DNA of 64,000 nt from NCBI RefSeq assembly GCF_002085925.2, contig NZ_CP053562.1:290001-354000 (forward strand). The letters run 5' to 3'. Under the pieces are notes generated by a model that had not been told where the DNA came from, made no database searches, and saw only the letters and a program-made list of their open reading frames with translations. Made by a program: the position numbers and the translations under genes. Position 1 is the first letter of the stretch. Each line of letters starts with the position of its first letter. The DNA comes from Thioclava electrotropha (lineage in GTDB: Bacteria > Pseudomonadota > Alphaproteobacteria > Rhodobacterales > Rhodobacteraceae). This document shows, one piece after another, positions 10,159 to 19,756 of this stretch.

Positions 10159-11755
10159 CTTCTACCGAACTTGGATCAAGACGCTGCGCAGCTTCGGGCT
10201 GGGCAAGTCCAATGAGCGCCGTGATGGCGCCCTCGAGTTCGACTGTAACCTTCTCTCCATCGACATGTATTGTCACCGAACTGATGAGACCTCGGATGGT
10301 CTCAAGCGCCGCCGTGCGGATTGCAGGGTCGGAAAGCGTCTGTGCGAGGTCCGTAACCTTGCGTCGATAAATCTCGCTCAGCCCCGGGTGAAGACGCACC
10401 GGAGAAGGTTGGGGCGCTGTCAGTTCTGCCTCGACGATGATCTTGCGCGCTTCCAGGTCTTCGAGCTTCGCCATGAGCCCGGCCGTGCGCAGGCCGTCAG
10501 CAATGGCGTCGTAGAGACCTTCCAACCGACGAGTGAGCTGTGCGAGTTCAGCCTCATGGCGCGCGCGTTTGGCGGTCTCCTCCGAGCGCCCAGCATTCAC
10601 CTCTTCTCCGTAGGCAGCAATGAAGGCGGCGACCGCTCTGGGCTGCATCAAGCGCTCGCGGAGCAGGTCGAGAACAAGGGCCTCAAGCTCTCCGCGCTTG
10701 AACGAGCGGCGCTGCGTGCAGGTGCCGAGCTTGCGTGCCGCCGAGCAGGCGAGGTAATCCTTGCCCACGGCCGCGAAGCCACCTCCGCAGCAGCCGCAGC
10801 GCAGAAGACCCGTCAGCAAATGGACCTTGCGCTTCTTCTCCCAGAACCTTGTTGCTCGGATCGCCTGTACTCGGGGCTCGGCATCGATCTCGCCCTGCCG
10901 ACGCTTCACCGCTTCCCAGAGGTTGTCGTCGATAATCCGCAGATCCGGGACCTCATTGATGATCCATTCCTGCGGCGGATTGCGCCGTGAGACGCGTTTA
11001 CCGGTCTCGGGATCCTTCATGTAGCGCAGCCTGTTCCAGACGAGGCGCCCGATATAGAGCTCGTTATTGAGAAGCCCCGTGCCCCGGATCCGATGGCCAC
11101 GGATGGCGGTATCACGCCAGAGCGCGCCACGCGGGCCGGGGACATGGTCCGCGTTCAGGCGCTTGGCGATGGCTTTGGGCGAATGACCTTCGCTGAACTC
11201 CTTGAAAATGCGCTTGATGATCTCGGCCTCAGTGGGGTTGATCGTTCTCTCTCCCGTAACCGGCAGGCCGTCTGGCCCGAGGCGGCGCACCACGTCATAG
11301 CCATAGCTATTGCCGCCACCGGAATGCCCGCTTTCAACACGGCCGCGCAGGCCGCGGCGGGTTTTGGCTGCAAGATCCTTGAGGAAGAGCTGGTTCATCG
11401 TGCCCTTGAGGCCCACATGCAGCTCGGTGACCTCGCCCTCCGCAAGCGTCACGATCTTCACCCCATGAAACGTGAGCCTTTTGTAGAGCGTCGCGACATC
11501 GGCCTGGTCGCGGCTGAGGCGATCGAGGGCTTCGGCGAGCACGATGTCGAAGGCCCCGCGGCCCGCTTGCTCCAAGAGGCTTTGCAGCCCCGGGCGCAGA
11601 ATGGTCGCGCCCGAAAGCGCCATATCGGAAAATACCTCGCTCACCGTCCAGTCGTCGCGTGCGGCGCGTTCCTGGCACAGGCGAACCTGGTCTTCGATCG
11701 AGGCTTCGCGCTGCATCTGGGTTGAGAAACGGGCGTAAATGGCAACTCGGGTCAT
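10115..11755 (-). CDS. Large serine recombinase
   Basis: The protein has 546 residues. The N-terminal resolvase domain starts VAIYARFST with nucleophile Ser11 and includes EALDRLSRDQADVA. The Recombinase domain follows (about 150-270, with YGYDVVRR and GPRGALWRDTAIRGH), then a zinc ribbon near 315-345 (CGCCGGGFAAVGKDYLAC and a later GTC) and a coiled-coil. It cuts and rejoins DNA through a phosphoserine link. The last 13 or so residues (VAGVGFEPTTFRL) are read from the tRNA-derived attachment repeat. The start overlaps the stop of the upstream tyrosine recombinase gene (ATGA, 11752-11755), so the three recombinases form one operon. Confidence 0.92.
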   Translation of the reverse strand: MTRVAIYARFSTQMQREASIEDQVRLCQERAARDDWTVSEVFSDMALSGATILRPGLQSLLEQAGRGAFDIVLAEALDRLSRDQADVATLYKRLTFHGVKIVTLAEGEVTELHVGLKGTMNQLFLKDLAAKTRRGLRGRVESGHSGGGNSYGYDVVRRLGPDGLPVTGERTINPTEAEIIKRIFKEFSEGHSPKAIAKRLNADHVPGPRGALWRDTAIRGHRIRGTGLLNNELYIGRLVWNRLRYMKDPETGKRVSRRNPPQEWIINEVPDLRIIDDNLWEAVKRRQGEIDAEPRVQAIRATRFWEKKRKVHLLTGLLRCGCCGGGFAAVGKDYLACSAARKLGTCTQRRSFKRGELEALVLDLLRERLMQPRAVAAFIAAYGEEVNAGRSEETAKRARHEAELAQLTRRLEGLYDAIADGLRTAGLMAKLEDLEARKIIVEAELTAPQPSPVRLHPGLSEIYRRKVTDLAQTLSDPAIRTAALETIRGLISSVTIHVDGEKVTVELEGAITALIGLAQPEAAQRLDPSSVEVVAGVGFEPTTFRL

Positions 11756-12795
11756 GATTTGCCTCCCTTCAGGCTTTTGACGAGTGCAGCGTAATCGCGG
11801 CCGGCCTCGATAGTCTGGGCATGAATGTAATGGCGTTCTGCCGTCTTGAACCCTGAATGCGCCAAGACCGGGCGGATCAGACGCGCTGCATCGGGCGAGA
11901 GCCGCGCCAGCGTCGTCGCCGCGGCATCGCGGAAGAAATGCGGCGGGATCCGTTTGCCGGTGAGCTGTAGGGTGAGATCGCCGATACGGGATCCCAGATA
12001 GTTCTCCTCCGGAATCTCACCCTTCTTGCCCACCCAGAGTCGGGCATGGTCCTGATTGCCGCGCGCCATCAGGTAGGGGCGGACATCTTCGATATAGCGT
12101 CGCAGGACGGGCTCGACCTGCCATGGGACGGAGGCTTCCCAAGCTACGCCCGTTTTGGTCATCTCCTCGGAAAGCGAAATGGTGATCTCGTCATTCATGA
12201 CGAGAACCGATTGGCCGAGCGTGAGCTCACAGAAGGACCGACGGCGCATCGGCATCAGGGCCAGCAGCGCGATCATCGTTCCATCGCGACGTCGCTTCAT
12301 CGCCTCGAGCGGAGTCTCCGCTGCGTCGGCGAGCGGCCCCGCGTGGTGCAGGCCTGCCTCAAGCAGCACTCTTGTGGAGACGATGCGGCCACGCTTGCGT
12401 GTAGGTTCGCCGCGACCGGCCTCAAGCTTCAGGGCCCCGCGCAAGCGGCGATGCATGACCCAGTCCGCATCTGGTGCAGCGGCGCTGAGGACACGAATGA
12501 CACCGTCGACAAACATCAACCGGGTCATTGGCGCGGTATGCGCCAAATCCGCGAGCCAGGCTTGAAGGCGCGGCAGGGAGGCACGTTCTGCAGGCGGCAG
12601 CCTCAAGGCATCGCGTTCTGTGCGGGAGAGCCACCCCAGCCAGCGGCCATATCTTATGCCCAGTGTCTCGAGGGAGCTCGCGCGCAGATGCGCGAGTGCG
12701 CCATGATCGTCGAGAGGCCCGCCTTGCGCGCGCAGCGTGGCCCACATGACCCGATCTGCTTCGGGCCAGTCTTCGATGGGAAGAATGAGGCTCAT
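11752..12795 (-). CDS. Tyrosine recombinase (second of the trio)
   Basis: The protein has 347 residues. The catalytic signature is visible as Arg in LALMPMRRRSFCEL, HFFRDAAATTLA and the HSGFKTAERHYIHA box with the Tyr. The N-terminal half lacks an obvious arm-binding domain. It overlaps its neighbours on both sides by 4 bases (ATGA at 12792-12795 and at 11752-11755). Trios of co-transcribed tyrosine recombinases are known as RIT elements; here the third member is a serine recombinase. The protein probably acts with its neighbours in one recombination complex. Confidence 0.85.
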   Translation of the reverse strand: MSLILPIEDWPEADRVMWATLRAQGGPLDDHGALAHLRASSLETLGIRYGRWLGWLSRTERDALRLPPAERASLPRLQAWLADLAHTAPMTRLMFVDGVIRVLSAAAPDADWVMHRRLRGALKLEAGRGEPTRKRGRIVSTRVLLEAGLHHAGPLADAAETPLEAMKRRRDGTMIALLALMPMRRRSFCELTLGQSVLVMNDEITISLSEEMTKTGVAWEASVPWQVEPVLRRYIEDVRPYLMARGNQDHARLWVGKKGEIPEENYLGSRIGDLTLQLTGKRIPPHFFRDAAATTLARLSPDAARLIRPVLAHSGFKTAERHYIHAQTIEAGRDYAALVKSLKGGKS

Positions 12796-14495
12796 TTGCG
12801 AGGGCCTTTCTTGCGGCCGACGAGTTCGGCGAAGGCCTTTGTCGCTGCCTTGTTCTCAAGGCCGGAATACATGTTGATGGTATGGCTCACCTCGGAATGG
12901 CCAAGGAGGCGGCGGGCGGCCTCATAGGATCCGGGGCTGGCATCGAGCCAGTTCATGACCGCGAAATGGCGGAAGAGATGCGCATTCATCTCTACGCCCG
13001 TCTCCTTGCGGATCCGCTTTTTGATCCTCTCTGAAAGTTGGTTCGGGTCGACGGAGTTGGAGCCGTCGCGGCGCGGGAAAATCCACGGCGTACCTTTGGG
13101 ACATAACTCCGGCGCACGGGTTGCAAGATGCTTCTCGATCATGAGGACGACCTCGCGCGGAAGCTCGAACTCGAGCGGTTGGCCGTTCTTCACCTCGTCC
13201 TCGGTCAGCACGAGAAATACGCGGCCATCGCCGGGACGTTGCAGGTGCTGCTCGAGGTGGATCCCCGCCAGGTTCCGGATCCGGATCGGGCAGTAAAGAA
13301 GGATCGCGATCGCGAGGGCATCTTCGCGAGCCAAAGCACGCTGATAGGAACGCGCTCCCGTGCGCGGCGACTGGTTGAATAGGTGTTCGGGAAGGTTGAG
13401 GAGACGTTGCGCCCGGCGTTCATCCTGCAGTACGCGCAGGCGGTCCCGGTTCTTGCGGGTGATCCCCCGCTGCGGGCTGGTTGCCACCTTGCCCGCGAGC
13501 CCTTTGAGACGCTTCTGCACGTCCTCCGACTGGCCGGTGATTTTGCCCAAGTTGCGCAGCAAAGCGGCAACTTCGCTAATCATCTTCGTTGTCGAGTTCT
13601 CCGTGCGCGACAGCATTTGACGCAAACCACGTTCCGCCATCGTCGGGTCGAGAAGGACGTCGAGGCTGGTCAGCGTCTCAGGCGAAACGCCGGAATGCAC
13701 GAGCTCGGAGGCAAAGCGGATGAGTTGGCGGCGGTATTGCTTGAGGGTGACCGGGCGCAGAGCCCGTGTGCGGCCGTCACTTGCAAGAGGGTCAGGGGTC
13801 GCGAGCCGTGCCATAAGTGCGTCGAGATCCGCGATGAAACTCTGGGGCAGGGCCGCTTCATCAAGCTTGATGACGTTCTGGCGCGAGGGGAGAGACAAGG
13901 TGATGCGGGGCCACTCGGGGATGCGTTTGACCGCTAGGTTCCAACCGTTCACAGCCGCGCGGTAAGGAACTTCGGGGTTCTTGCTGATCTCGTTGTGGAT
14001 CAGCGCCTCAAGATAGGCGTCCGCGTCCTCGCCGGATACGTTCGCAGGGAGGGTGCCCCGGTTGCTCAGGAAAAACACGAAGCGGCGAAGTGCCAGCGGC
14101 AGGGTGGGATCCTTGGCTTCAAGCACGATCTGCCACAGGTGTTGCCATTCTCCGATCAAATCGTAGATGCGGCTAGAACGGCGTTCCAAGATACCGACAT
14201 GCGCCATCGCGGCGCGCGCGTCACTCACGGCATTCTGCCAGCTCTTGGAGGTGAGGTTGAGGGACGCCGGGGTGATCTTTGCGAGCCGGGGTTGCAGCCA
14301 GCGTCCGAAGCAGGGGACGTCCTGAGGCAGACGGCCAAGCGCTTTGGCGACGCGGCTAAGGCCGGAGATCATATCGCGGCGGCGGATCCCGGAGAGGTCC
14401 TCGGCAGCCTCCAACATCGTGATCAGGTCGGAGAACATCGGCGTGCCTTCGGGAATGAAGGCGAGGTCGAGCTTTTTTTGGTTCTGCATGTTCAT
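12792..14495 (-). CDS. Tyrosine recombinase, large (first of the trio)
   Basis: The protein has 567 residues, longer than usual for tyrosine recombinases because of an N-terminal helical region of about 350 residues. The catalytic domain shows Arg in YCPIRIRNLAGI, HLFRHFAVMNWL and GHSEVSHTINMYSGL with the Tyr. It starts at the ATG at 14495 and is the promoter-proximal gene of the three-recombinase operon. A 9-bp inverted repeat lies upstream (14556-14614). Confidence 0.87.
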   Translation of the reverse strand: MNMQNQKKLDLAFIPEGTPMFSDLITMLEAAEDLSGIRRRDMISGLSRVAKALGRLPQDVPCFGRWLQPRLAKITPASLNLTSKSWQNAVSDARAAMAHVGILERRSSRIYDLIGEWQHLWQIVLEAKDPTLPLALRRFVFFLSNRGTLPANVSGEDADAYLEALIHNEISKNPEVPYRAAVNGWNLAVKRIPEWPRITLSLPSRQNVIKLDEAALPQSFIADLDALMARLATPDPLASDGRTRALRPVTLKQYRRQLIRFASELVHSGVSPETLTSLDVLLDPTMAERGLRQMLSRTENSTTKMISEVAALLRNLGKITGQSEDVQKRLKGLAGKVATSPQRGITRKNRDRLRVLQDERRAQRLLNLPEHLFNQSPRTGARSYQRALAREDALAIAILLYCPIRIRNLAGIHLEQHLQRPGDGRVFLVLTEDEVKNGQPLEFELPREVVLMIEKHLATRAPELCPKGTPWIFPRRDGSNSVDPNQLSERIKKRIRKETGVEMNAHLFRHFAVMNWLDASPGSYEAARRLLGHSEVSHTINMYSGLENKAATKAFAELVGRKKGPRK

Positions 14496-14555
14496 CGGGG
14501 ACGCTTCCTCTGGTCAGCTATGGTCTCGGGTGGACAGGGCAGGACAGAGCGCCCG

Positions 14556-14614
14556 ATTCGGGAAAAGGATAACACGATTAGTCCGCAACTAGCGGGGTGG
14601 GCCTATTCCCGAAT
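14556..14614. promoter_or_regulatory. Inverted repeat upstream of the recombinase trio
   Basis: ATTCGGGAA (14556-14564) and TTCCCGAAT (14606-14614) form a perfect 9-bp inverted repeat spaced by 41 bases. It lies 60 to 120 bases upstream of the trio and could be an operator or a recombinase binding site. The function is not shown by the sequence. Confidence 0.35.
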
Positions 14615-14660
14615 GTCCCCTAAGGTGTTGACATAAATGGACATTGGTGGGCGTCGGTGG

Positions 14661-14870
14661 CTACCAGCGCGACACTGCGCGGTAGGCCGCGTGGGCCGCA
14701 GGATCGATGCGCAAAAGACGCCCGCCGGGGCCCACGCGCACCACTTCCAAGAGGCCCGCCGCGATCGCGCGGCGCACCGTCTTCTCCGAGCAATGGTCGA
14801 GCTCAGCGACCTCGCGCACCGTCAGCAAGGCGCGGGGGCGGTCAGTCTTCTTCGGGGTGGGTTGCTGCAT
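14661..14870 (-). CDS. Helix-turn-helix protein, excisionase-like
   Basis: The protein has 69 residues from the ATG at 14870, with AAGGAG 8 to 13 bases upstream. LLTVREVAELDHCSEKTVRRA, then IAAGLLEVVRVGPGGRLLRI, is a clear HTH_17 (MerR-like) winged helix. The gene sits just upstream of the recombinase operon on the same strand, so it may set recombination direction or repress the recombinases. An alternative start at 14951 gives an Arg/Trp-rich leader and is unlikely. Confidence 0.8.
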   Translation of the reverse strand: MQQPTPKKTDRPRALLTVREVAELDHCSEKTVRRAIAAGLLEVVRVGPGGRLLRIDPAAHAAYRAVSRW

Positions 14871-15015
14871 CGGGCTGCTCCTTCGTTGCAGGAGCGTTCG
14901 CCGCCAGATCACACGCCACGTGCTGCGCCAACAGGCGAACGAGTTGCCCAAGGGCAGCCTCGATCTGCATCTCGGCAGCGTCGTCTTGAACGGAGGGGGC
15001 GGGAACGCGGGTCAT
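14842..15015 (-). CDS. Small hypothetical protein upstream of the HTH gene
   Basis: A 57-residue frame starts at the ATG at 15015. The middle is a plausible helix (EAALGQLVRLLAQHVA) with an acidic tail, and it overlaps the start of the HTH gene by 29 bases. This arrangement suggests coupling. No family is recognised, and its small size keeps the call uncertain. Confidence 0.45.
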   Translation of the reverse strand: MTRVPAPSVQDDAAEMQIEAALGQLVRLLAQHVACDLAANAPATKEQPDAATHPEED

Positions 15016-15290
15016 GCCATGAGCATGCATGACCAGGTACGGGGGGAACCAAGTGCATTGATTGCACCCGATTAGCTCTGATGGCGCGATCTCTTTGAGT
15101 CAGAGCAAATGCACTGACTCTGCTGATCAGATCGCAGAATGTTCAGCTAGATGTCCGGCGGCATTCTCGCCGTATGCCTGCAGTTTACGTCCTGTTCTTG
15201 GAGGGGAATGTAGCGGATTGGTGACGACGCCTTCCGCGGCTCTCCAGTTCGATCGCATTGCAGTGACGAGACGACTAGACGAACCAATCT

Positions 15291-16079
15291 CTACTTTTTA
15301 TGGGACTTCGAGGAGAGGTCACCTCGCATCTCGAAGCGGCGTCTAACCAATTCAATGTCGCTCTTCAGGGTGTGAACGCTCGCCACTCTCCCGCCCTCTG
15401 AGACCATCTCAATTACATCCTTGACCAGCTCTATCAAACGACCGCCCCGTTGGTTCTTCGTCAACGAGCTATCCGTCGTGTAGGTCAGCGGCCAGCCAGC
15501 ATCTTGCGCCACGTAGCAGCATGATTCCACAACATGTAGCCTTCGATTGTCCTGTTCCTTGCGACGATCATCCGGCTGCAAGATGCGTCGTGCCTCGTCC
15601 AGACTGACATAGGTCACGCTATCGGTTCGCGTCTTAGCAGCTTCCTGATGGTTCACTGCGGCCTTCGATGCATCCGCCTCTTCCACCACCACGACCCTGA
15701 AGCCGAAACTGTCGAATAAGGCATTGGCCTCGACGGCGCTAAGTTCCGTATCGCGATTGCGCTTTGCGAGTTTGCGATCATGCAACCGACGTTCAACAGT
15801 CGCTCGGCTGATCGTGAAAAAACTCAGACGCGTATCGATATCAAGGGAATACCCGAGCAGTAGTGAAAGTTCGCGCGCCTGCTCCATGGAAAGTCTGTGT
15901 CGATCGGACAGAGCCACTATCTGTCCCTCATCGAGCGCGCCCTTGTCCCCATAGTCATCAAGTTTGAAGGGAGTCGCGCCTGCGGAAACGTTATCTCGGT
16001 GCGGGTAAATCGCATAGTCTTCGGATGAGCGGATTGACCCGGCGCCTGCCTGATGGGCTTTCTCGTTTTGCTTCCCCAT
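15291..16079 (-). CDS. Hypothetical protein of island B
   Basis: The protein has 262 residues from the ATG at 16079, with AAGGAGCG 8 to 15 bases upstream; a frame extension to 16238 lacks such a site. It is charged and soluble. The middle (GQIVALSDRHRLSMEQARELSL, in part) reads like a helix-turn-helix, and the segment FTISRATVERRLHDRKL looks like a second one, so a DNA-binding maintenance role is conceivable. The C-terminal third has no recognised motif. It stands alone between the HTH genes and the polysaccharide cargo. Confidence 0.65.
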   Translation of the reverse strand: MGKQNEKAHQAGAGSIRSSEDYAIYPHRDNVSAGATPFKLDDYGDKGALDEGQIVALSDRHRLSMEQARELSLLLGYSLDIDTRLSFFTISRATVERRLHDRKLAKRNRDTELSAVEANALFDSFGFRVVVVEEADASKAAVNHQEAAKTRTDSVTYVSLDEARRILQPDDRRKEQDNRRLHVVESCCYVAQDAGWPLTYTTDSSLTKNQRGGRLIELVKDVIEMVSEGGRVASVHTLKSDIELVRRRFEMRGDLSSKSHKK

Positions 16080-16935
16080 AAAAATCGCTCCTTCCTTGGT
16101 CGCTGCCTCAGACGCCGTACTGTCGCTTATTAACTGAAGTGCGATCGCCGCGCCGGTGTTCGGCATCTGCCGAACGCTCGAACGTCCCACTAACCCTCTT
16201 TCCGACGATCTTACGGTGCAATCGATGCACTTGGCCATCGCGATCCTCCTTGGGGGACAAGTGCCTGCGCCCTCGTAAGAGGCGGCGCAGGTGCACCCGG
16301 TTTACACCCGATCCTCTTCCTCGCGCCTGCGAATATCAAAGAGGGTTGGCCACGGTCTGTCCGCGCACCGGCCACAAAGCGCAGGCTATGATCCGGGGAC
16401 TACCCCACCCCGCGCCAAGTCGGCTCCTTCTGGACTGGCGCAGAAACGCGATAATGAAACCCACCGGCCGGTGAAATCGAGGCTAAGGCGCGATATGACG
16501 GATCGGGGACCGCACCAAAGGTGCGGGGCGGGAGAAAAGCCCGCGGGGAAGCGGCTGGCCTCCGAAAAAAGGCATCGCGCAGATACGGATCAGGAAGCGA
16601 AGGGCCTTCCCCCGCAGGTCGGGGGGAAGGAACGGGGCCGGATATTGCCCGATGCGAAGATAGCTGGTTCAGTTAGAGTGGCAGTCGCTTTTCCTGCTAC
16701 CAAGACGAACACCTTAATTGGGAACACAGCGGAGGTCAGAAACTCCGATGTCCGGCGGTCCAAAAACGTACGCAAAGCACAAGCGCCGAAATCGCCAGTT
16801 CGGGGCAGTGCAAAATTCGACAGTAGAGCATTGGGCGCTGCTGCAGTAGCTTAATCATGCCGAGGTGAGCAAGAATCGGTTGAAAACTCTATTCACAATG
16901 GGGTAACGCCGGCGCCTCGATGCAGGAGGAATCAA
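16080..16935. other. Long intergenic region with hairpins
   Basis: I see no supported gene in about 850 bases. A basic 187-codon open frame on the plus strand (16291-16854) has no ribosome site or recognisable domain. Two compact hairpins are present: CCGCACC-AAA-GGTGCGG (16510-16526) and CCTTCCCCC with GGGGGAAGG (16605-16630). AGGAGGA at 16924-16930 is the ribosome site of the next gene. The region probably holds the divergent promoters. Confidence 0.4.
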
Positions 16936-17778
16936 GTGACTGTTACTAGAAGTAAGGAGACCGCGGATTTTTTCGGTGCGATCTCAAATGATGTCTGGCT
17001 TGAACCAGAGCCTCGAAAAAAGTGGTATTATCCGTTCGTGGCCCCCTTGTCGACGCGGTATCGCAAGAAGTTAAGGCGAGCGCGAACTCCGCTCGCGGAC
17101 ATGATAGTGCTTGATCACATGGCCTCTGTGGAGCGCCCGAATGTTGTCTTCACAAAAAATTCGAAAGCCGCTTGCACGTCGATTTCTCATGCTATTTTTA
17201 AGCTGACCACGGGATTGCAATACCAAGGATTGATCCATCAAGAGGCTGAGGTTCTTACGCAAGGGCGCGAACACTGGGATACTAACATCGCTCGACTAGC
17301 CTCGCCCTCCTTCAAGTCTTTTACCTTCGTTCGCCACCCTGTAGACAGAATTGAGTCTGCATTCCGAGATTTTGTAACCGAGCGACGTAACCCTTCCCAT
17401 TTTTACCATATTGAAAAGTTAAGGAGATTTGGATGCGTTGAAGGTCGAAGTGAGCGCGATAACTTTGCTGCATTTCTGGAATACGTTCAAGCCTGTCATG
17501 AAACATGTAGGCTTCGGACTGACAGGCATTGGCGGCGTCAAGTCGACAATATAGGCTGGGGACATTTTCAATATGACTACATAGGCAAGGTCGAAACGCT
17601 TGCCGAGGACCTCAAGGCTATTCTTATTATGGCGGGGGTAGACCAAGGTGCCGCCGAGCGTGTGAGCGCGCTTCGTAAGAACTCATCTCGAACGTCTAAA
17701 CGTATCGCTACCCCATCCCAGATTTCGACGATTAGGTCATTGTATGCTGAAGACTTCGAAGCCTTCGGTTACGATTGA
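16936..17778 (+). CDS. Sulfotransferase family protein
   Basis: The protein has 280 residues. It starts at GTG 16936, fixed by AGGAGGA at 16924-16930. TKNSKAACTSISHAIFKL is the 5'-phosphosulfate loop and FVRHPVDRIESAFRDF the 3'-phosphate site of the Sulfotransfer_2 family, which moves sulfate from PAPS to carbohydrate hydroxyls. It is AT-rich relative to the chromosome and 24 bases upstream of a glycosyltransferase gene, so it probably sulfates a surface glycan. The acceptor cannot be told from sequence. Confidence 0.82.
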   Translation: MTVTRSKETADFFGAISNDVWLEPEPRKKWYYPFVAPLSTRYRKKLRRARTPLADMIVLDHMASVERPNVVFTKNSKAACTSISHAIFKLTTGLQYQGLIHQEAEVLTQGREHWDTNIARLASPSFKSFTFVRHPVDRIESAFRDFVTERRNPSHFYHIEKLRRFGCVEGRSERDNFAAFLEYVQACHETCRLRTDRHWRRQVDNIGWGHFQYDYIGKVETLAEDLKAILIMAGVDQGAAERVSALRKNSSRTSKRIATPSQISTIRSLYAEDFEAFGYD

Positions 17779-17802
17779 AATTTCATCGGAGGAGGCTTCG
17801 TA

Positions 17803-18780
17803 ATGCTTTCAATTGTCTCGCTTATGAAAGAAGATTTTGAGGACGTGGCGCATTTTATAGAATATCATCTCAACCTAGGTTTTGGCGACGTGTTGGTATT
17901 TTATGATGGAGCTGATGTAGAATCTCTTAGGGATTTCCTTAGGTCAAGGGTGGGCAGTAGAGATTATACTATTTTTTCTATTCAGGAAATCCCCGAGATT
18001 CGGCCTCACTTAGGGCCACCTAAAGTATTTGAGGCCGTTCAAAATTCTGTGCATCAATTTGCATGTCGGGTGGCCAAGAACCCTTGGTTGATTACGTTGG
18101 ATGCGGACGAGTTCCTTTTTGGGGCTGGGCTGGACGCAAAATTTCTTTCCGCTCTTTCTGAAGGTGTCCTTTCGATCAGATTGCCTGTGGCTGAGGCCGT
18201 ATGGCTTCCTTGTGATGACCAATGGTCTAGGTGGAGCTCGACCGGTTTCAGAACTCCATTTCGTTTCAGGTCTCCACGAAAGCTCCCTAAGTTACTTCGC
18301 AAGTTGATCCCGCTAATCGCTTATGGCCAGGATAAATATTTTTTTACGGACAATGTTACAGGGCACGGCGAGGGCAGGCACGTCTTTCGCGCCGCAGGTG
18401 CATTCGACTATATTGGCCCACATCATGCAGAAGTCGCAGGAAAAGATGTTTCCATTCTTGTTAATAAGTTGGCCTCTCCTCCCCCTGAAGTTAAAATACT
18501 ACATTATGATGCGATTAGCTTTGAAAGGTGGCGTGAGAAAATACGTCGTAGGGTTTCCGGAGAAATTAAATCAAATAACGTGCGCCTAGATCGTAGAATG
18601 ATGTTCGATGAATTTTCAGCTTGCGACGCGGGTGCTGAAAACTCTACGATCGAAAATCAGAAGCGGCTGTTCCGGAGATTGAACTGCCTGAGTTGGCGGC
18701 AATACTTGATTTTGAGAATTTTTCACAGCTGCTTTCGTGCGGATCCGTTTGAAAAATCGTTGGATCTACCCTCCAACTAA
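17803..18780 (+). CDS. Glycosyltransferase family 2-like (Glyco_tranf_2_4)
   Basis: The protein has 325 residues, starting after GGAGGAGGCTTCGTA. The N-terminus LSIVSLMKEDFEDVAHFIEY, then HLNLGFGDVLVFYDGA, is typical of the PF13704 group, and LITLDADEFLF supplies the metal-binding D-x-D. The second half is basic and ends in an interfacial segment. It probably transfers a sugar from a nucleotide donor onto a cell-surface glycan. It forms an operon with the sulfotransferase before it and shares its low GC. Confidence 0.82.
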   Translation: MLSIVSLMKEDFEDVAHFIEYHLNLGFGDVLVFYDGADVESLRDFLRSRVGSRDYTIFSIQEIPEIRPHLGPPKVFEAVQNSVHQFACRVAKNPWLITLDADEFLFGAGLDAKFLSALSEGVLSIRLPVAEAVWLPCDDQWSRWSSTGFRTPFRFRSPRKLPKLLRKLIPLIAYGQDKYFFTDNVTGHGEGRHVFRAAGAFDYIGPHHAEVAGKDVSILVNKLASPPPEVKILHYDAISFERWREKIRRRVSGEIKSNNVRLDRRMMFDEFSACDAGAENSTIENQKRLFRRLNCLSWRQYLILRIFHSCFRADPFEKSLDLPSN

Positions 18781-18867
18781 ATTTTCATCCAGCCGCGACC
18801 GGACACCAATGGTGTTCCTATGCCTGCTAACTGCGGGCCGCTCGAAGCTCGAGTTTTAGGGCTGCGA

Positions 18868-19629
18868 TCATGACAGACGTCTTGCGGTAATCTTTAGCCA
18901 TTTTTTTTTCCAATAGCTGCTCTCAAGATATTTCCATCCGTATTTTAGATTTCGCTTTTGCCTCTTGGCCAAAGTGTTTCGCGTGACACCAAGCGACGAC
19001 GGGACTTGTTCTGCCGTCGGGTGGTCGACGAGGCGGGGCACTGTACAATAGGGGCCGAGTGGACGTAAGTCACAGGGCCAGTCTGCGGGGCATCGCAAAG
19101 GTAAAGCCTGCTCTAAAATGAATGAAGCTGCTTGCTGGTTGATCGCATAGCCAGTCGTTAGGAACGCATTTCGATATAAATGCCAAAGCTCGCAGCTTTC
19201 GAGCTTTGTCGAGGTTGCGCCCACTCGCCGCACACGTGCGTTAAGATGATCGAGTTGGATGAGCGGAGCGTGCTCGTAGCCTTTCTCCTTCAAGAATAGC
19301 GCGAAAGCGCTTCCGATAATGGCATCATCTTCAAGGATAATCGCACCAGGAAGATTTTCTTCCATGATTTTCCGATAAACTGCGAGATGTGATAGAGCAC
19401 AGGCATATTCACCATCGCTCATCGGGCGGCCGAAATATAGCTCGGTGCCGGGGCGGTCGACCTGGTTTTCGTAAGCTGCTGGCAATCCGGAGCGGCCGTC
19501 GATTGCGTCGAAGAATTTGAACGACAAACCAAGCGCTTCGAGTTGCTTCGAGACCATTGCTCGGCGCTCGGCGGCATCCTGCAGGGAGATGACCAAGATA
19601 GGCCAATCAGGTTCATTTGCTGTCGACAT
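18868..19629 (-). CDS. Glycosyltransferase family 25
   Basis: The protein has 253 residues. Family 25 hallmarks are visible: WPILVISLQDAAERRA at the N-terminus, FFDAIDGR, GEYACALSHLAVYRKI, then the ILEDDAII metal motif. These enzymes add galactose or related sugars to LPS cores or glycoproteins. The C-terminal end is basic (KRQKRNLKYGWKYL), as in membrane-associated members. It is convergent with the sulfotransferase/glycosyltransferase pair and is followed upstream by another glycosyltransferase. Confidence 0.88.
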   Translation of the reverse strand: MSTANEPDWPILVISLQDAAERRAMVSKQLEALGLSFKFFDAIDGRSGLPAAYENQVDRPGTELYFGRPMSDGEYACALSHLAVYRKIMEENLPGAIILEDDAIIGSAFALFLKEKGYEHAPLIQLDHLNARVRRVGATSTKLESCELWHLYRNAFLTTGYAINQQAASFILEQALPLRCPADWPCDLRPLGPYCTVPRLVDHPTAEQVPSSLGVTRNTLAKRQKRNLKYGWKYLESSYWKKKWLKITARRLS

Positions 19630-19756
19630 TGCTCAAATTTTCTAGGTCTGGATTACGAAGTTAGCATAGACATGTCGATTTGCTCGACGCTATCCACGTT
19701 CTTGCAGGGGCAGTGAGGGGCGTCAATGTTACGGCCGGCGCGAGGAAGCTACCTTC

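Noticed and set aside
16291-16854. 187-codon open frame on the plus strand
   Set aside because: It is basic and low in information, with no ribosome site and no recognised domain; it overlaps hairpins.
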